Source: Taxawa tesnikishii (nom. ined.) (lineage: Eukaryota; Ascomycota; Dothideomycetes; Dothideales). Taken from it: a DNA stretch of 64,000 bases. The translations under genes and the position numbers were made by a program. The stretch is from NCBI GenBank assembly GCA_030247885.1, contig JAPDRO010000008.1, forward strand, positions 124,001 through 188,000. The letters are read 5' to 3'. The notes under the pieces are model-generated. The model searched no databases. It worked only from the letters and a program-made list of their open reading frames with translations, and was not told where the DNA came from. The first letter of the stretch is position 1. Each line of letters begins with the position of its first letter. Positions 60,362 to 64,000 of this stretch are shown piece after piece.

Positions 60362-60841
60362 AACAAAGGAGAGTCGTGATACGAAGGAGCTTAACGCTGT
60401 GGCATGTACCAGTGCATGCGGGACAAGGAGTGGAAGTGGCAGGGGCTTGAACAAACAGAGCAAACTGCCACTTAATCTTGGGCTTGAATCAAGCACCCAC
60501 ATGTCATCGTTTGTTGATTGGAGACAAGGGTGCTTGCATATCCGACAACAGCAACAGCGACCGCCGACAAGCAACCATTACCGCAACGACAACACACCGA
60601 CATTGCGACGACCTGCCCGCAGCCTGGATCTGAACCTGGACTTGCGACAATCGACGACAGCAGTTGCTATACCCGGATATTACAAAACCACCACCGCTAC
60701 CGCCTGGAGGACCGCTACGGTGTCGACTGTCACGCAACAAGCCGGATTACAGTTCTTCGTATGCGTACCTGAGGCTTGGTCCATTACCAGGCCATGAAAA
60801 ATAGACTACACCCACCCGCATCGCTGAACGCTTTCCCCGGA
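60132..60841. other. divergent intergenic / promoter region
   Basis: About 0.7 kb between the STRAP (-) and nudE (+) starts. Contains a GCA/CAG-rich stretch near 60335-60355. Overlapping open frames on both strands are not protein-like. Confidence 0.45.
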
Positions 60842-62677
60842 ATGGACAACCCACCCTCCTCCCCTTTCCGCCCGGGAGCCACTCTGGAAGATGAACTGGC
60901 CTATTACAAGAAGAACTATGAGCAGTTGGAGATTGAACTTCAGGAGTTTCAGGCGTCAAGTAGGGAACTAGAGGCGGAATTGGAGAAGGATGTCGAAGCG
61001 TCGGAGAAGAGAGAGCGCAAGCTGAAAGAGCAAGTCGAGCGCCTGGGGTTTGAGGCAGAGGAATGGAAGGTACATGCTGCCATCTGCCCATGAATAATCT
61101 GCTGGGACTGACCGCGCGCAGACCAAATACAAACAATCCAAGACTGAGGCGAACACGGCGCAGACGAACCTACAGAAGGAGATTACGAACATGCGGGAGG
61201 CCAACAGGACACTGCAACTCAAGCTCCGGGATATCGAAGTGGCCAACGATGACTATGAGAGGCAAGCACGGAACACATCTTCCTCCTTGGAGGACCTGGA
61301 GTCCAAATACAACGTGGCGATCGAGAGGGGCGTTATGCTGGAGGAGGAAATACGTGGTGGAGAGCAGGAGAGAGAGGGTCTACGTATCGAAGCGCAGCGG
61401 TTGCGTGATGAACTCTCAGATCTGAGAATTGAGGCGGAAATTACACAGGAAAAGCTGCGATTGGCAGAAGCGACCATCGAGCGGTTCCATTCCAGAAAAC
61501 CTCAGCCACTTGCGAATATGTCACTGCGGGCGCGCTCACCTACCTCCGAAGCGTCAAGGACAACCGCTTCTTCGCCCACCTTCTCTACGCCGCCTCCTAC
61601 AAAATCAGAAGCATCCACCACCTCCGATGCACCCACACCGCCATCTCCGCCGCTCTCAGACGCACCATCTAAAGCACAGGTCCCGACGAAAACGCCCTTG
61701 CCGTCGAAAAGACGTTCATTTGTTCCGGACGCAAACAGTACACCGCGACCCGGGGCCAACGGAGTCGGCGCCAGACTGGCTCGGCATACACGCGGGCCGT
61801 CCTTTGCATCTTCAAGCAATGGCATGCCACCTCCTCGGTCCAGGCCGAGCCACATGCCGTCCGAAGGGCTTCCTAGATCTGGCTCCCTGTATCAGATCAA
61901 GGGCTTGATTGGCCGGATGCAGAGGATCGAGGAGAGGGTGCATTCGGTTCGATCCAAGCTGCCACCGTCTGACAGGGCAACGCCGAGAGCTTCCCCCGGA
62001 CCGGATCGGCTTTAGACAGTCACGTTCCTGCAAGCGTAACCTTGCGGAGCAGCAGAAAGCGAATCAGCACGAGCGAGGCTTCGTCTGTCAAGAATGCGGA
62101 TGACGTACCGGCGGCCGGCAGATCTTCCAGGACCAGCCAGCACGTAAAGCGGCTTTCCTTTGGGGTAGCGCCGCCCGCAACAGCGGTGGATCGACCAGCA
62201 TCCGCCCTTAGTCGCCCGAGCAGCCGGGCCAGTAACGCCAGCCACAGTGCTGCAAACGCTGCAAACCAGTACAGCAGCCGTCCGAGTAGCAGGTCCAGCA
62301 TGGGCGGCGCTCGGACACCACTCGGCCACTACCCATCGCACACCACCACCGCAGGTGCAGAGAGACGACCTCGATCGTCTATTGCTGGGAGCTACAGTGC
62401 TGTCCACGGCGCCCGCCATGGCCATAGTATGAGCATGAACGAAACGATTGAGACGGACGTCACTTGGACCACCCCATCAGCCAGAAGGACAACGCTCGAC
62501 AAGTCGGGCATTCCTACGCCATCAGCGAATAAGAGGATGAGCGGAAATTTTGCCAGCAGTGTGCATGGAGGTCGGCGGCCAAGCATTCCCGCAGTGAAGC
62601 AGCACGAAGGACCAATGGCGCCACCAGCCTCAGACTCGCGACGCAAGGTAAACAGCGGTGTTGGGGAGACGTTTTAG
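60842..62677 (+). CDS. nde1: nuclear distribution protein NudE (Nde1/Ndel1 homologue)
   Basis: Dynein/LIS1-associated factor needed for nuclear migration along hyphae. Exons 60842-61069 and 61122-62677. Start MDNPPSSPFRPGATLEDELAYYKKNYEQLEIELQEFQASSRELEAELEKDVEASEKRERKLKEQVERLGFEAEEWK joins TKYKQSKTEANTAQTNLQKEITNMREANRTLQLKLRDIEVANDDYERQARNTSSSLEDLESKYNVAIERGVMLEEEI across a 52-nt intron. This coiled coil is the dimerisation and LIS1-binding region of the family. The C-terminal half is Ser/Pro/Arg-rich and disordered, with GSLYQIKGLIGRMQRIEERVHSVRSKLPP, another conserved helix. A frame break at the C-run 61993-61997; one extra C gives SPRTGSALDSHVPASVTLRSSRKR. An upstream ATG at 60794 would add 16 residues. 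Confidence 0.93.
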
Positions 62678-63227
62678 TCATTGCGCAATAGCACAGACAT
62701 GTTCCCGAATAATAGACCAAGATGGATGAACAAGGATTAAGACTACTGGCTAAACGGAATGTGCAATGGGTGGGACATGAGTGTGGGGAGTTCCGTGCTG
62801 ACCGGGAGATCCGTGCTGAGTATGGCAACTACTCTCGGAGGATTTCCCGCCAAGCTTTTGGAAACGGAGACAGTGCTGGACCACCGGACGGAGTCATGGA
62901 ACAATAGGTAGGACGATGCGTATTTTCGGCTGCAAAGGATGTGCAGGATTACGAGAATCTGGCTTGATGGGATGGCAGTGATAAAACGATACCCGAGAAG
63001 AATCACAATGATATTGTGGTCGAACGTTGGCGCAACGGGCTTTCGCATCCATCCCAGTATTGTGTCAGTGTGCGTGTGACTATGTGGGCTCGAGAGCGAT
63101 CGAGCTCGCCAAGGGATAACGGGCGGACATGGTTCCTTGTTCGGTGGTAGGTGCGTGCGACGGGAAGTCGTGAGCAGTGTCTCAAAGCAGAGAAGATTGA
63201 TTGAGATTGTCCGGGCGATGGAGGAGA

Positions 63228-63256
63228 GCCGTAGCCGTAGCCGTAGCCGTAGCCGT
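63228..63256. repeat. GCCGTA hexamer microsatellite
   Basis: About four and a half head-to-tail copies, intergenic. Confidence 0.9.
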
Positions 63257-63331
63257 GCCGGGAATTTGAAGCATCGCCAGCGCAGCGACGGGCTTGCGGC
63301 TCGGGCAAAACGCTGATGTTGGCTGGCAACT

Positions 63332-63353
63332 GTTCAGCGTTCAGCGTTCAGCG
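63332..63353. repeat. TTCAGCG heptamer repeat, three copies
   Basis: Perfect direct copies, followed by a CAG/CGC-rich stretch; function unknown. Confidence 0.85.
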
Positions 63354-64000
63354 CAGGGCTGGCACCGAGCGCGTCAGGCTCGGGTGTTCCTAGATCCTGT
63401 TGCTAAATTTACGCTGGCTCCAAGGCTGCCGCATGGATAGTCTCCTAGATCCCGAGCAGTGCAGCAGCAGTCCGCTCGATGATGCCAACATTGCGCTCTA
63501 TACAGCTGTCAATCATCCATGAGCGGCAGTGCAGGCGCGAAACACAGCGCCTGCGCCAGCGCCAGCGTCAACGTCGAGACTCGATAGCAACGTAGCAGAT
63601 ACCTGTCAAGATGCAGCGCGATAACGAGACGGGAAGACGGTGGTGGTGATGGTCGTGGTGCCGCTGCTGTTGTTCCCCAAACTTATGCAGCTCCTCCGCA
63701 AGCTCAACAGGCTGCTCGCATGCTGCTCATCGTTTCCTCTGAGGCCGTCATAGCAAATCAAGTCAATCAATTCCCCGAGACCCCTGCCGCATTCCGCAAG
63801 CGCGCCATCGACGTCTTCCTTTGATACGGCATGGCATGTAAATCAGTCGCAGTCCCGGACAAGACACTCGGGCTAGTGCTCGGATTGGGAATGGTGGATC
63901 TCAACTGGCACCCCAAGCTCCGACACGCTCACTAAAATAATGTATTGGGACGAGAGACATATACCATTAGCCCCCGTCAGGCCGTCCTCTGTGCTCTCTT

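Larger units (their letters stand above)
62678..64000. other. 3' flank of nudE; no gene recognised
   Basis: The last 1.3 kb. The short open frames present (e.g. 62743-63329 on the minus strand) lack motifs. Two short tandem repeats are listed separately. A gene may begin beyond the window edge. Confidence 0.5.

Overview
This 64-kb window looks like a chromosome arm of a filamentous ascomycete (Pezizomycotina, most likely a Dothideomycete; the class is an inference from protein style only). The evidence is dense genes on both strands, GT-AG introns of about 49-75 nt with CTAAC/CTCAC-like branch sites, DASH-complex and NudE genes, a Crh-type GPI cell-wall glycosidase, a 2EXR-type protein and a fungal hybrid histidine kinase. 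I could support 26 protein genes, one U2 snRNA gene and one polyketide-synthase remnant. I found no transposon, tRNA, CRISPR array or virus-like element.

Layout. 1-24 kb: hybrid histidine kinase (-), Pfa4-type palmitoyltransferase (+), SAM methyltransferase (+), vacuolar alpha-mannosidase Ams1 (+), six-hairpin-like protein (-), coiled-coil protein of unknown function (+), SulP sulfate permease (-), Bub2 spindle-checkpoint GAP (+). 24-40 kb: two unknown proteins (+), TAF12 (-), mitochondrial serine hydroxymethyltransferase (-), 2EXR protein (+), MFS sugar transporter (+), proteasome subunit Rpn3 (-), which diverges from DASH subunit Spc34 (+). 40-54 kb: WW/glycine-rich protein (+), Crh transglycosylase (+), RPA large subunit (-), PKS 3' remnant (-), zinc-finger/TenA fusion (-), RidA/Mmf1 (-). 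54-64 kb: SDR oxidoreductase (-), Slc1 lysophosphatidate acyltransferase (-), which diverges from an arylamine N-acetyltransferase (+), U2 snRNA (-), STRAP/Unrip WD40 protein (-), NudE (+). These are mostly single-copy housekeeping genes (mitosis, replication, transcription, proteolysis, one-carbon and lipid metabolism) rather than a gene cluster.

Two things stand out. First, the U2 snRNA gene appears to be interrupted by a 51-nt spliceosomal-type intron close to its 5' end. Removing it restores the conserved stem-I sequence. Second, at least 17 otherwise conserved protein genes carry apparent single-base frame breaks, about 28 in all. Each reads as one base missing (or two one-base gaps close together), nearly always at a homopolymer or base doublet. 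The simplest reading is systematic homopolymer under-calling in the assembly, so the affected genes should be treated as probably intact in the organism. Genuine decay or frameshifting is a less likely alternative. Other oddities are a 21-nt symmetric exon encoding the kinase H-box, a 14-nt exon in RidA, and a GC-AG intron with an 8-nt first coding exon in the TenA fusion gene.
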